DNA of 35,877 nt, from assembly GCA_902168245.1 (NCBI GenBank), contig CABHPA010000161.1:1-35877 (forward strand), read 5' to 3'. Position 1 is the stretch's first letter; each line of letters opens with the position of its first letter. This document shows positions 8,631-16,752 of the stretch, in pieces. The notes beneath the pieces are model-generated. The model was given only the letters and a program-made list of their open reading frames with translations. It had not been told where the DNA came from and made no database searches. The translations under genes and the position numbers were made by a program. The DNA comes from Candidatus Melainabacteria bacterium. Its GTDB lineage: Bacteria > Cyanobacteriota > Vampirovibrionia > Vampirovibrionales > Vampirovibrionaceae.

Positions 8631-9690
8631 ATGGAAATGTTGAGAATTGTAGGGAATTTGGAAGAGATAGAAGCGGCCTACCAGGCTCAGCATGGAAAAC
8701 TGGAAGCCGAAAAGCTGCTGGTCATTAAGCTGGGAATGGCGGGGACTCACACGACTCGTGAAATTGCCCATCTATTGAAGCAAAGCGAAGCCGTGGGGCC
8801 ATCTCACGTTGGATCAAGGCCTTTCGAGAAGGCGGCATTCCGGCCTTGCTCATGAAGCAGAAACCTACCGGACGTCCCGCCTCTTTAACGGTGGAGCACC
8901 AGGAACTCTGGAGACAAGGGTTAGTACAAGGGCGCTGGAGAAAGGCTCTAGAAACTCATGAGGCACTCAAACAAGCCAGTTGTCCGGTTATAAACGGTGT
9001 CTATTATTGGTTACACAAGCTGGGTGGCACGTTGAAAGCCCCGAGAAAAAGCCATGTGAAAAAAATACCAATGCCCAGGAATCGTTCAAACTGGAGCTGG
9101 AAGCCACTCTCTGCCAAGTGATTTACACTTTACCAGACCCTCAGAAACCCATCCGGATTTGGGTGGAGGATGAAGTTCGGTATGGCTTAATTACGGTGGT
9201 TCGCAGGGTTTGGGGTATGAAAGGCATCCGGGTCCTGGCGCCGTATCAGGCGAAATACTTGGCCAGCTATCTGTATGGGGCCTTGGAAATCACCCAAGGT
9301 GAAGCCCAGATGCTCTTTCGACTACCAGTTTGCCTGGACGAAGTCTTTTTACGTGAACTGGTGGCCACTGAACCCGAGGCCTACCATATTCTGCTCTGGG
9401 ACAATGCGGGGTTCCACCCCAAGCCTGGTGATGAATCCTTGCCTGAACAGATTCGACTATTGCCGTTTCCTCCCTACAGTCCGGAGTTGAATCCGGTGGA
9501 ACGACTCTGGGATATCGTCAAGGATGGCGTTTCAAACCGGGTCTGGGAAAGTCTGGATGACCTTGAAGAAGCCATAGTGACCATTCTGGAAGCGTTCTTA
9601 CTTGATGCCGAACGGGTGAAGCAGTTCCTCGGCAATAACTGGCTGACTCAAGCGGTTGCAAACTCACTGCACAGCCTAAATACTTCTTGA
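8631..9690 (+). pseudogene. IS630-family transposase in three frames
   Basis: The N-terminal helix-turn-helix part starts at ATG 8631 and ends its homology in HLLKQSEAVG. The frame changes near 8793-8802 at a G4 run to give SRWIKAFREGG, and changes again at an A7 run (9057-9063) to give NTNAQESFKLELEATL. The catalytic DDE residues lie in WVEDEVRYGL, LLWDNAGFHPK and PPYSPELNPVERLWDIVK. Both changes are -1 (or +2). The A7 site could allow -1 slippage, but the first site has no such run, so this copy is probably dead. Confidence 0.88.
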
Positions 9691-9794
9691 ATTTGGTATT
9701 ACTCGACTAGGCTATTGTGTATTTAAGTCTAGGGAAACGATAATAACTTATGCTTCTGGAGACTTGTAGTAGGTAGTGGTTAGGATAGAAATAA

Positions 9795-10973
9795 ATGATA
9801 AGCCAATTATCAGGTGTTTTACCTGGGACATTAGCAAACTTGGTTGGTGATGATTCAAGTTTGTTAATACAAGTGTTAATGGCCGAAGATTGTCAAGTCG
9901 ATGCTAAAATTATAGAAGATGAACTTAAATGCAGTGGTTTTAAACCTAGAATAGAGCGTATAGAAACTGAAGCCGAAATGAGAGATGCTTTAATCCGTAA
10001 GCCCTGGGATATTATTATTGCGGACTATAGCCTCCCAAGTTTTGATGCCTTAAAAGCCATTAAGCTCTTAAAGGATAGCGGATTGGATATTCCGCTCATT
10101 GTGGTCTCAGGCACTGTGGGTGAGGATTTAGCCGTAAAAGCCATGCAGGCAGGGGCGAGAGATTATGTGCTGAAGGATCGTCTAGTGCGGCTTAACCCTG
10201 CCATTAAGCGTGAACTGGCCGATCACAAGTTGCGCCAACGAGAGGCACAAAACAAGCAGGAATTAAACACCTTGCAACAGGCAAAAGACTTGATTGTTTC
10301 AACATTAGCTCATGATTTGAGAAACCCAATTGCAACATCAATCAATCTACTTGAACAGCTAAAAGCAGGTAGTTTTGGCCGTACAGAACCGGAACAAGTC
10401 GAGTTAATTCAGGAATTGATTCAAACCAGACGCTATGAAGGACACTTGGTTGACAATATTTTATCGGTCTTTTCAAATCAAATCCTTAACTTTCAGGGCC
10501 GTTTTGAGCTGACGAACCTGAATCACCTGATATGTGAACAGGTTGTACCAATATTCCAATATATTGCTGAATCCAAAAGCATTGCGCTGGAATTGAAACT
10601 TGAAAAATCCTTACCTGAAGTGCGTATAAACCCCTTCGGCATTAAGCGTGTTTTGAATAATTTACTTTATAATGCCTTTCAATATACCAGCTCAAAAGGA
10701 ATTATTACGATAGAAAGTCAATTCGTAGAATCTGAAGTTATTTTGATTATTCGAGATACAGGTATTGGTATTGAAGATCAGTATTTAAAGGCTCTCTTCT
10801 ATCAATGCGAACCAACTAATAGACGATTTCATGCAGGGGCAGGAATTGGCTTATACCTCTCTAAAAAGATTATGGATATTCACCACGGTAGGATTTGGGT
10901 TCAAACTGAATTAGGAAAGGGAAGTCAATTCTTTTTAGCATTACCACCTTTCCAGGAGGACACCAAACAATAA
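9795..10973 (+). CDS. hybrid response regulator / histidine kinase without PAS
   Basis: 392 residues. The receiver domain begins near residue 24, with acidic E31-D32 and the phospho-acceptor D77 in IADYSLP. HisKA follows with the histidine in STLAHDLRNPIATS (about 175). The HATPase domain has an N box (NNLLYNAFQYT), G1 (RDTGIGIEDQ) and G2 (AGIGLYLS). No membrane segment is present. Its receiver shares with the gene at 6841-8367 an SG-(S/T)-(I/V)-GEDLAV core and a KD-(N/R)-L-x-RL segment, so the two are paralogues. The N-terminal extension of about 23 residues is unusual, but a later start would remove the first receiver strand. The ribosome site is weak. Confidence 0.92.
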   Translation: MISQLSGVLPGTLANLVGDDSSLLIQVLMAEDCQVDAKIIEDELKCSGFKPRIERIETEAEMRDALIRKPWDIIIADYSLPSFDALKAIKLLKDSGLDIPLIVVSGTVGEDLAVKAMQAGARDYVLKDRLVRLNPAIKRELADHKLRQREAQNKQELNTLQQAKDLIVSTLAHDLRNPIATSINLLEQLKAGSFGRTEPEQVELIQELIQTRRYEGHLVDNILSVFSNQILNFQGRFELTNLNHLICEQVVPIFQYIAESKSIALELKLEKSLPEVRINPFGIKRVLNNLLYNAFQYTSSKGIITIESQFVESEVILIIRDTGIGIEDQYLKALFYQCEPTNRRFHAGAGIGLYLSKKIMDIHHGRIWVQTELGKGSQFFLALPPFQEDTKQ

Positions 10974-11006
10974 GGCGTTGCTCATTTAATATAGATTAAG
11001 ATTTCC

Positions 11007-11761
11007 GAGAGTTGAACATTTAAATAGCTGAGTAAGGAGGCCAGAGGAGATATTCAAAGGCCTGGAGTTTGAGTGCTTGTTGAATAGCGGGAATGGTTTT
11101 AGAAACAACTTTGCTTCTGCGACGAAATCGGGCAAACCAATGTCGAGTATTGCTATTGTGTCCTTCTACGCGGTAAGTACCTGCCTTTCCGATTACAAGG
11201 CGTTCTGCCGGAATCAAAGCCGAGTAGGATGACCAATCGTCGCTACAATATAAAGCTGGATGCAGGAATGTTTCCTGAAACAATTTACGAAACGTAGCAG
11301 TTGTCCGACTTCCAATTTCCCAATCCAATAATCGTCCGCTGACAAAGTCTACGGCTTTCCAAATCCAGCATTTATTTTCTTTTTTTTCCCACAAAGCTAC
11401 ATTGTTCATCCAGCTCGACAACGGTTGATTCCATCTCGGGACGCTCAGGCAAGCTTTCAGCATATTGACTGACCCAACGTCGGGCAGTTGTATGGGATAT
11501 TCCTTTCAATTTTCCGGAACGATTGTAACTGAGGCCACTACAATATAGTCGAACGACTTCCTGGTGAAGCGAGTCTGGTTTGCATCGCTCATCCTGCTCC
11601 ACGAAGTGAAATTGACAATCTTTACAATGCCAACGCTGTTTCTCCCGTACCCAGCCACTCTTAATCACCCGACTCTCTTCCCCACAACGTCTGCATTTCA
11701 TGACTGAATCCTCCCCTTGATCACATTCAAGACGGATTAGCTATTTAAACGTTCAACTCCC
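11007..11761 (-). mobile_element. IS1-family insertion sequence with 8-bp target duplication
   Basis: A 755-bp element. The 23-bp terminal inverted repeats (11007-11029 and 11739-11761) differ at two positions and share the core GTTGAAC-N-TTTAAATAGCT. The direct repeat AGATTTCC flanks both sides (10999-11006 and 11762-11769), which fits the 8-10 bp duplications of IS1 elements. Matching target copies suggest recent insertion in place, without later rearrangement. Confidence 0.92.
11020..11701 (-). CDS. IS1-family transposase, two frames meeting at an A8 run
   Basis: The upstream frame (11701-11372) has a zinc-finger N-terminus (CRRCG, CKDC) and a helix-turn-helix (YNRSGKLKGISHTTARRWV), and ends with the first catalytic aspartate region VVELDEQCSFVG. 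The downstream frame (to 11020) continues ENKCWIWKAVDF, YCSDDWSSYSAL and HNSNTRHWFARFRRRSKVVSK, the IS1 catalytic part. The frames meet at a run of eight A (complement of 11380-11387). The second frame is +1 relative to the first, so seven A would give one continuous protein. Transcriptional slippage could produce that; otherwise the gene is broken. Confidence 0.88.
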
Positions 11762-11784
11762 AGATTTCCAATCGCATGTAGAGA

Positions 11785-12150
11785 CTAGAAGACTTCCAAT
11801 TCCGGATCATAATAGCGAGCTCGGTAATACAGCAAACCGGTGCCATCATCTTCCCGGCCGGTGTAGGTGAACGGATTGCTGGCTTGGGGATTATTCCCCT
11901 CACCTTCCAGTTTGCCGTAGCTTTTGTAATCGTAACGAGCCTTGCTATTGCCGTTCAAGCTATCCACCAGTTGAGAAGTAGAGCCCAAGTGATCCTGCAA
12001 GTAGGATTGAGTTCCCAGGCTGGTATCCAGTTGCAAGGGCTGATCAATGCCCGTCCCATGCAAGAATCGAGACGTACCATCACTCAAGAGAGATTGGCCC
12101 AGGTAAAAGAAGGTTTTATTGCTCGCTCCTTTGCTCAAACTCACCCGCCG
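11785..12150 (-). pseudogene. RHS core C-terminal fragment (orphan RHS module)
   Basis: About 120 residues read GRRVSLSKG, FFYLGQSLL, YLQDHLGSTSQLVD, RYDYKSYGKLEG, NPFTYTGRED and GLLYYRARYYDPELEVF, the hallmark end of RHS/YD-repeat cores. A normal protein would continue with a short linker and a variable toxin; here it stops right after YYDPELEVF. Homology begins directly after the stop of the neighbouring 127-residue gene, in the same frame, so there is no own start of note (a GTG at 12144 is possible). This is the layout of orphan RHS modules displaced by recombination. RHS proteins deliver polymorphic toxins between cells. Confidence 0.8.
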
Positions 12151-12153
12151 TCC

Positions 12154-12537
12154 CTAATCTGTAAGACCTTCTATTTTTTTTATAAATGAATTATCCTCAC
12201 CTTGATATATTTGTTTATATACATCCTCCCCTGCTTTTGTTGTTTCAAATCTTAACCATAGCGAATCTTGTTCAGGGGGAGTCCAGTATTTTTCCTGTGT
12301 AAGTAATTCTATTGCCTCTTGAGTAGAATGGATTTCTGTTAACTCCCCATAAGGTTCCTTACACCAATAAAGTTTAATTAAACCAAATTGTAATAATTTC
12401 TCCACAATTTTAAAGATTTGAAATTTTATATCTATAGTAGGTTTTTCTTCAGAAAAATCCCATAGAACTTCATACAAGGCACTAACATCTTCAATGCCTA
12501 TAATTAAAATCTTTAAAACAATATCTTTAATTTGCAT
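12154..12537 (-). CDS. candidate RHS immunity protein
   Basis: A 127-residue acidic protein without a signal peptide or a family I can name. It is mainly helical at the N-terminus (IVLKILIIGIEDVSALYEVLWDF). A C-terminal part has TQEAIELLTQEKYWTPPEQ and LWLRFETTKAGEDVYKQIY, a layout seen in small cytoplasmic unknown proteins near polymorphic toxins. Directly downstream, on the same strand, is an RHS core end; immunity genes in RHS loci sit between a toxin tip and a displaced core end, exactly this position. The toxin that should precede it is absent, and an IS5 element begins 15 nt upstream of the start. No Shine-Dalgarno is visible. The function is inferred from position alone. Confidence 0.55.
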   Translation of the reverse strand: MQIKDIVLKILIIGIEDVSALYEVLWDFSEEKPTIDIKFQIFKIVEKLLQFGLIKLYWCKEPYGELTEIHSTQEAIELLTQEKYWTPPEQDSLWLRFETTKAGEDVYKQIYQGEDNSFIKKIEGLTD

Positions 12538-12551
12538 AATTTTATATCTTA

Positions 12552-13390
12552 GAGCCTGTATTCACAGATTGGTTAATCGCTTGAGCAGTAGTCTGGAATG
12601 AGCGAGAGTAACAAAAGCCTCTTCGGAGGCTGTGGTTATTTCGTAATCTTTGGACAGGCGTCTAAAGGGATTCAGCCAGGCCAGCGTTCGCTCTACAATC
12701 CAACGTTTAGGCAGAAGCCTCCAGCCTGCTGGCAAGCGCTCAACAATCTCAACCAGGCACGTTAGATAGAGTTGCACGTAATCAACGAACGTTCCCCGAT
12801 ATCCCGCATCCGCACAAACACCAAGCAGGCTGGGATATTTACAAAGAGCCTCTTCAAAAACAAGGCAGCCTGCGATTGTATCGTGTTCATTGGCGGCATG
12901 AACTTTCACATGTAGCAGATGCCCCTGTGTGTCCGTGACAATATGACGCTTACGACCTTTTACTTTTTTTTCCACCGTCAATGCCTCGCTGTGCGGCATT
13001 TCCTGTTGTCCTGGCACTCTGTGAGTCAATCAGTGAAAAGCTTGGCTGTGCGTTTCGCCCTTGAGCCACACGACTCCTGCTCACTAATCGCTGCAACAGT
13101 TTCTCCCAGATTCCTCGCTTTTTAGCACGGTGGAAAAAGCTATGAACGGTAGAATACGGCGGGAAATCACTCGGCAACATCCGCCATTGACAGCCCGTTT
13201 TCGTTAAATAAAAAACAGCGTTCAGCAAATCACGAACCGCATGTTGACGACTCGTACCATAGTTGCCGACTGCAAATAAATCTTCCACCAATAACCATTC
13301 CGCATCGCTTAAATCGCTTGAATAGGGCATACTCACTCCTCCTCTATCCAAACATTATCCACAAACTACCTTATCTGTGAATACAGGCTC
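12552..13390 (-). mobile_element. IS5-family insertion sequence (IS427-like) with TA duplication
   Basis: An 839-bp element. Perfect terminal inverted repeats read AGAGCCTGTATTCACAGAT (12551-12569) and its exact complement (13373-13391), with TA on both sides (12550-12551 and 13391-13392). Its inner end lies 14 nt before the start of the candidate immunity gene, so the insertion probably removed or separated the upstream RHS toxin region. Confidence 0.92.
12562..13351 (-). CDS. IS5-family transposase, two frames meeting at an A8 run
   Basis: The first frame (13351-12950) carries the DUF4096-type N-terminus (LSDAEWLLVEDLF, VFYLTKTGCQWRMLP) and the first catalytic aspartate in SLIDSQS. The second (to 12562) has KGRKRHIVTDTQG, the second aspartate in CADAGYRGTF and the glutamate in RWIVERTLAWL. 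They meet at GGAAAAAAAAG on the minus strand, and the downstream frame is +1. With seven A the protein would be continuous and complete. All catalytic residues are present, so the element may be active if slippage at the A8 run is used. Confidence 0.88.
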
Positions 13391-13429
13391 TAAAACCTTA
13401 AAAACCAGCGAATAAAACTCAGAAATTCC

Positions 13430-13435
13430 TATAAT
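13430..13435 (+). promoter_or_regulatory. candidate -10 box for hsp20
   Basis: TATAAT lies 68 nt before the Hsp20 start, between the IS5 end and the gene. No convincing -35 and no CIRCE-type heat-shock inverted repeat is seen. Confidence 0.3.
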
Positions 13436-13503
13436 GAGCTTACAAGGTTAAATTCAGTCATGGCAACGTATTGAAAGTTCGAGCCGAAAGGAGGCCGTTT
13501 ATT

Positions 13504-13947
13504 ATGTCTATGCTGAAATGGTCGACACCCCTGGATGAGTTGAGCGAAATGAACCTGCTGCGCCGGGAGCTGGATCATCTGTTCACGCCTGTTTCCGGCC
13601 AGACCGCCCTGAACCCGCCCATTGATGTGGCGGAATCCGAGGGGTATTACCGCGTAAGAATGAGCCTGCCCGGCTTGCCGACCCAAAACGTGGGCGAACA
13701 TGTGCAACTGGAAGCCACGCCCAAAACGCTCAATATTTCCGGGGAAGTCCATGCCCCTGAGCCGCAGCCGGGCGAGAAAACCCTGTTCAGCCAGGTGCGC
13801 CACGGCAAATTCAACAAGCAGCTCAGCTTTCAGGACGGCATTGACGCAGAGACCATTGAAGCCTCGTATGAGGCTGGCATTCTGCAAATTACCCTGCCCA
13901 AAACCAGTGTTGCCCGTAAACGCAATATTGAAATCCAGGTGAAATAA
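13504..13947 (+). CDS. small heat shock protein, Hsp20/alpha-crystallin family
   Basis: 147 residues. A short N-terminal arm (LDELSEMNLLRRELDHLF) leads to an alpha-crystallin domain from about residue 37 (PPIDVAESEGYYRVRMSLPG) to about 140. It ends with the family-typical strand YEAGILQITLPK. It is an ATP-independent holdase that binds unfolding proteins as an oligomer in the cytoplasm. I chose ATG 13504 because AAAGGAGG (13487-13494) lies 9 nt upstream; an in-frame TTG at 13471 lacks a site. It is the first intact gene after the IS-rich region. Length and motifs are normal. Confidence 0.93.
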   Translation: MSMLKWSTPLDELSEMNLLRRELDHLFTPVSGQTALNPPIDVAESEGYYRVRMSLPGLPTQNVGEHVQLEATPKTLNISGEVHAPEPQPGEKTLFSQVRHGKFNKQLSFQDGIDAETIEASYEAGILQITLPKTSVARKRNIEIQVK

Positions 13948-14001
13948 CATACGCATGTCTCCACGCAAAGGGGATAATACCCTTTAGCCATTCTCCAGAT
14001 C

Positions 14002-14080
14002 ACCCGCCGAAGCCTGAAATCCCTTCCCCATATTTCCAAACCAGGGGTTAATTATGGTTCGGCATTCGGCGGGTTTTATT
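14002..14080 (+). terminator. long-loop inverted repeat after hsp20
   Basis: ACCCGCCGAA (14002-14011) pairs perfectly with TTCGGCGGGT (14065-14074), which is followed by a T-rich tract. The 53-nt loop contains a smaller CCCC/GGGG pairing. It may be a branched terminator for hsp20 or a leftover repeat; the long loop makes a plain terminator less sure. Confidence 0.45.
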
Positions 14081-14275
14081 CTTTTTGCAATATATACAAT
14101 GGAATACTGCCCGGAAGAGGGAGGCCGATTCATCCGCCTCGTGGTATTTTGTTTGGCGGAGAAAGAAAAGTTAATAACTTGCAATAACATCACCCTAGTG
14201 ACAACGCATTAAATTAAGCAACCTAACCCAAAAAAATAAAAAACCGAGTATTGAGTGCAAGAGGAGGTTGGACCC

Positions 14276-14446
14276 ATGGTGATTTCCAATGCCAAATACG
14301 GTAAAGAACAAGGCAATGTCAAAAACCGGGCCTATTTGTCCACGCTGGAGAACGATCTTACAGGCGACCAGCCAGACAAGCTGATTGAACTCGAAGATCT
14401 GTTTATTCCACGCTACGAAGAAATAAAATTTTTAGACACTCCATAA
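14276..14446 (+). CDS. small hypothetical protein, 56 residues
   Basis: A short acidic soluble protein with the segments YGKEQGNVKNRAYLSTLEND and KLIELEDLFIPRYEEIKFLD. No family is recognised. AGGAGG (14262-14267) lies 8 nt before ATG 14276, and a strong terminator follows 35 nt after the stop, so it has the signs of a real single-gene unit. An upstream in-frame GTG at 14255 would put the ribosome site inside the gene. Function is unknown. Confidence 0.65.
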   Translation: MVISNAKYGKEQGNVKNRAYLSTLENDLTGDQPDKLIELEDLFIPRYEEIKFLDTP

Positions 14447-14481
14447 TTGACAAAATAATTTTAAATATTTATTAAACAAAA

Positions 14482-14515
14482 AACAGGCCGCTCTTATCCC
14501 AGAGTGGCCTGTTTT
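14482..14515 (+). terminator. strong hairpin terminator
   Basis: A 13-bp stem with one G-T wobble (AACAGGCCGCTCT 14482-14494, AGAGTGGCCTGTT 14501-14513), a 6-nt loop and a T tract. An A-rich tract on the other side could make it bidirectional. It ends the small gene at 14276-14446. Confidence 0.88.
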
Positions 14516-14887
14516 CGTGTAATCTGGTCTTAGCTTTAAAATTCTTTTATCTATTAACACAATGTTAATTGTTAAGTTGCTTAACTTACTATATACAGCG
14601 TAGTAAAGCACCGTTAATATACAAACATTGCTTGGTGTAGCCAAGTTAATTTCGGGGAAAGCCCATTCAATCGGCTTCCGGTTGACTTTGCCCTCGGGGT
14701 TAACGGATTGGAGAGTTCGGCACAAACGTGATACAGCATTCGCCTTCATCACAACAGTCACTGAAGCCTTATTTGGTATTTCCCTCTTTCCGGTCACGGA
14801 ATTAAATTCAAACAGGGCTTTATCAACACCTGTGCCTTAACACTCCAGTTTTAACGGTTACACCAGGCATTCTCTATTTTTGGGTTT
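14516..14887. other. gene-free stretch
   Basis: About 370 nt between a terminator and the stop of a minus-strand gene. It has open frames of up to about 120 codons on either strand, but none with a ribosome site or recognisable similarity. The start is AT-rich with short TTAA-containing repeats. Confidence 0.4.
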
Positions 14888-15748
14888 TCAGCGAGTCAAA
14901 AAAGTAGCGTCCTCTTCCTTACGGAGCCATAGTGGAACCTTCTCTGAATCCGTTTTGTAGTGATGCAGGTTGGATTGCGTATTAGGCCGCAAAGTGGCAT
15001 CGCTAGCAATAAAGCCATCCGAATACAAATATAAGGCAACTGCTTTGACATTCCCGTTAAAATCCTCTGCCGAGGTTGTTTTGCCGCTATATGCTCCATC
15101 AGGATCAAGCAGCACTTTAATCGCTCGATTTTTTTGATTGCCACCGAAGGTTTCTTTATTTTCAAACGCTAGAATACTGCCGTTATGCAATTGCAAGCAG
15201 GTAAATTGAGCGTTTGCACAAGAAAACGATTGCTCACCCGCAACAGAATCGATTTGTTTTTCTTCCGTAGTCGTTACATAGCTCATCTCAATCATAAGAT
15301 CTTTAAGCCCAATCGAGTTCACCATCGGATGTTTCTTCGATTGATTAACAGAAAAGGCACTTGAAAGCATTGCTATTGCTTCCCTGGTGATTGCGGTATT
15401 CATTCCCTTATTTACATCTCCACCACAACCGCACATTGGAGTGGCAAATAATCCCAAAATCAACATACCAGAAAAGACTGGACCCATTATTAATAGAGGT
15501 AATTTGAATATCCAACTTGAAACGCGTTTATACAACTGATTGGTAATAAACCATAAGTAAATTGCCAAGATCAATACAAGGATTGAACTTAGTCCATTAA
15601 AAACAAGATCACCCAAAATGGCTGCAGAATATAAAAGTATGGTGCAAAGTACGCCATATTGCCAAAAAACTTTTTGAACCGATAGCTCCCCTCTATAAAG
15701 CTGTTTCCATTCCTCAAAGAAGGGAACTTTTAGCAAATTCCGTATCAT
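14888..15748 (-). CDS. membrane protein with pseudopilin-like C-terminal domain
   Basis: 286 residues. Three predicted membrane segments lie at about 28-50, 54-74 and 82-103. They are followed by a cysteine cluster (MCGCGGD) and a soluble domain of about 180 residues. That domain contains CANAQFTC, LQLHNGSILAF and IKVLLDPDGAYSG, a pattern resembling the C-terminal part of type II secretion/type IV pilin-like proteins. The N-terminus is not a prepilin peptide. GGAAGG lies about 7 nt before the ATG. No neighbouring secretion genes are present. I infer a membrane-anchored protein with a small exported domain; function is unknown. Confidence 0.6.
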   Translation of the reverse strand: MIRNLLKVPFFEEWKQLYRGELSVQKVFWQYGVLCTILLYSAAILGDLVFNGLSSILVLILAIYLWFITNQLYKRVSSWIFKLPLLIMGPVFSGMLILGLFATPMCGCGGDVNKGMNTAITREAIAMLSSAFSVNQSKKHPMVNSIGLKDLMIEMSYVTTTEEKQIDSVAGEQSFSCANAQFTCLQLHNGSILAFENKETFGGNQKNRAIKVLLDPDGAYSGKTTSAEDFNGNVKAVALYLYSDGFIASDATLRPNTQSNLHHYKTDSEKVPLWLRKEEDATFLTR

Positions 15749-15900
15749 TTTAGCCTTCCAGTTTTTTTGCGCTTAAAAACGGCAGACGCGTCTTACTTCT
15801 CATACCCAAGCCCAGCCATATTTAAACCCAAACCGCACACGCGAAGCGCCTCCTGTAATTCCCAGGGCTTGATGCTGAAAAAACTGGGTACAATAAGACT

Positions 15901-16611
15901 ATGAGCATCGCGATCATCCACCATGTGCAAAACAATACGCTAGGCGCGCTGCAAGAGGTGTTAAGCGCCCGCCGCCTGCCATTTACCTATGTGGACTGCC
16001 ATCAATTGAACGAAGCTCATGTCGATCTCTCAGGCATCACCGGGCTAGTCATTTTGGGCGGAAAAGAAAGCGCGGCGGATGATCACATCCACCCGTTCAT
16101 GCAGCCGGAACAGCGCATGATTCGCAACGCCATCTCGCAGAATTTGCCGGTTTTCGGCATTTGCCTGGGCAGTCAGATGATTGCCCGCAGCTTGGGCGCA
16201 ATCGTCGAAAAGAATAAAATTGGCGGGCAAGAAATCAAGGAAATCGGCTGGACACCGCTGCAACTCACCGCGCAAGGGCTGGCCGATCCAGTGCTTTGCC
16301 ACCTGGAAGGCGCGCCGCAATTCCAATGGCATGAAGACACCTTTCACTGGCCACCCGATGCGGTTCCTTTGGCGGCGTCCGAATGGTGTCCCCGGCAGTC
16401 GTACCGGCTCAATCGACCCGGCAATAAAACTTACGGGGTGCAATTCCACCCGGAAGTTTCTATGGCCGTTATCGCGGAATGGCTACGGGAATCGGACAGC
16501 CTGGGCGAAAGCCAAAAGGCCGCCATCTGGTCGGAAACCGAACAGCATTTTGAAAAACGACATTTAGCCAGTCGCAAAATGTTTGCGGCCTTTTGTGATT
16601 CAGCGTTTTAG
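15901..16611 (+). CDS. class I glutamine amidotransferase-like protein
   Basis: 236 residues of the GATase1/GuaA-like superfamily. The nucleophile elbow is GICLGSQMIARSLGA, with the cysteine at about residue 87. The catalytic His-Glu pair is in VQFHPE (about 181). Such stand-alone proteins hydrolyse glutamine, or act on gamma-glutamyl compounds. The triad is intact. The C-terminal 40 residues form a charged helix not needed for the fold. No synthetase partner is nearby, so the acceptor is unknown. The ribosome site is weak. The start is set by the first core strand (IAIIHH). Confidence 0.85.
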   Translation: MSIAIIHHVQNNTLGALQEVLSARRLPFTYVDCHQLNEAHVDLSGITGLVILGGKESAADDHIHPFMQPEQRMIRNAISQNLPVFGICLGSQMIARSLGAIVEKNKIGGQEIKEIGWTPLQLTAQGLADPVLCHLEGAPQFQWHEDTFHWPPDAVPLAASEWCPRQSYRLNRPGNKTYGVQFHPEVSMAVIAEWLRESDSLGESQKAAIWSETEQHFEKRHLASRKMFAAFCDSAF

Positions 16612-16752
16612 GCAACCCGACTTAACAAAGCGTTTACAAGGGTTTTCCAGAGGGTATTGGGTACATATCGACATGCAAAATTGTCTGGCCGTTCGCTGGC
16701 TATTTTGCGCCATAAAAGCGTTGTTGAATAAATAAGAATAATGAGGATGCCC

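Larger units (their letters stand above)
8569..9699 (+). mobile_element. IS630-family insertion sequence, degenerate
   Basis: A 1131-bp element. The ends are imperfect inverted repeats, ATACCAACTTTAAAAAGT (8569-8586) and ACTTCTTGAATTTGGTAT (9682-9699), matching at 15 of 18 positions. The transposase stop overlaps the right repeat. IS630 elements target TA; TA-rich bases flank both sides but the exact duplication is unclear. It lies between two divergent sensor genes. Confidence 0.85.

Noticed and set aside
11380..11387. Classic -1 ribosomal frameshift in the IS1 and IS5 transposases
   Set aside because: The downstream frame is +1, not -1, so the standard mechanism does not fit; slippage to seven A or plain disruption remains.
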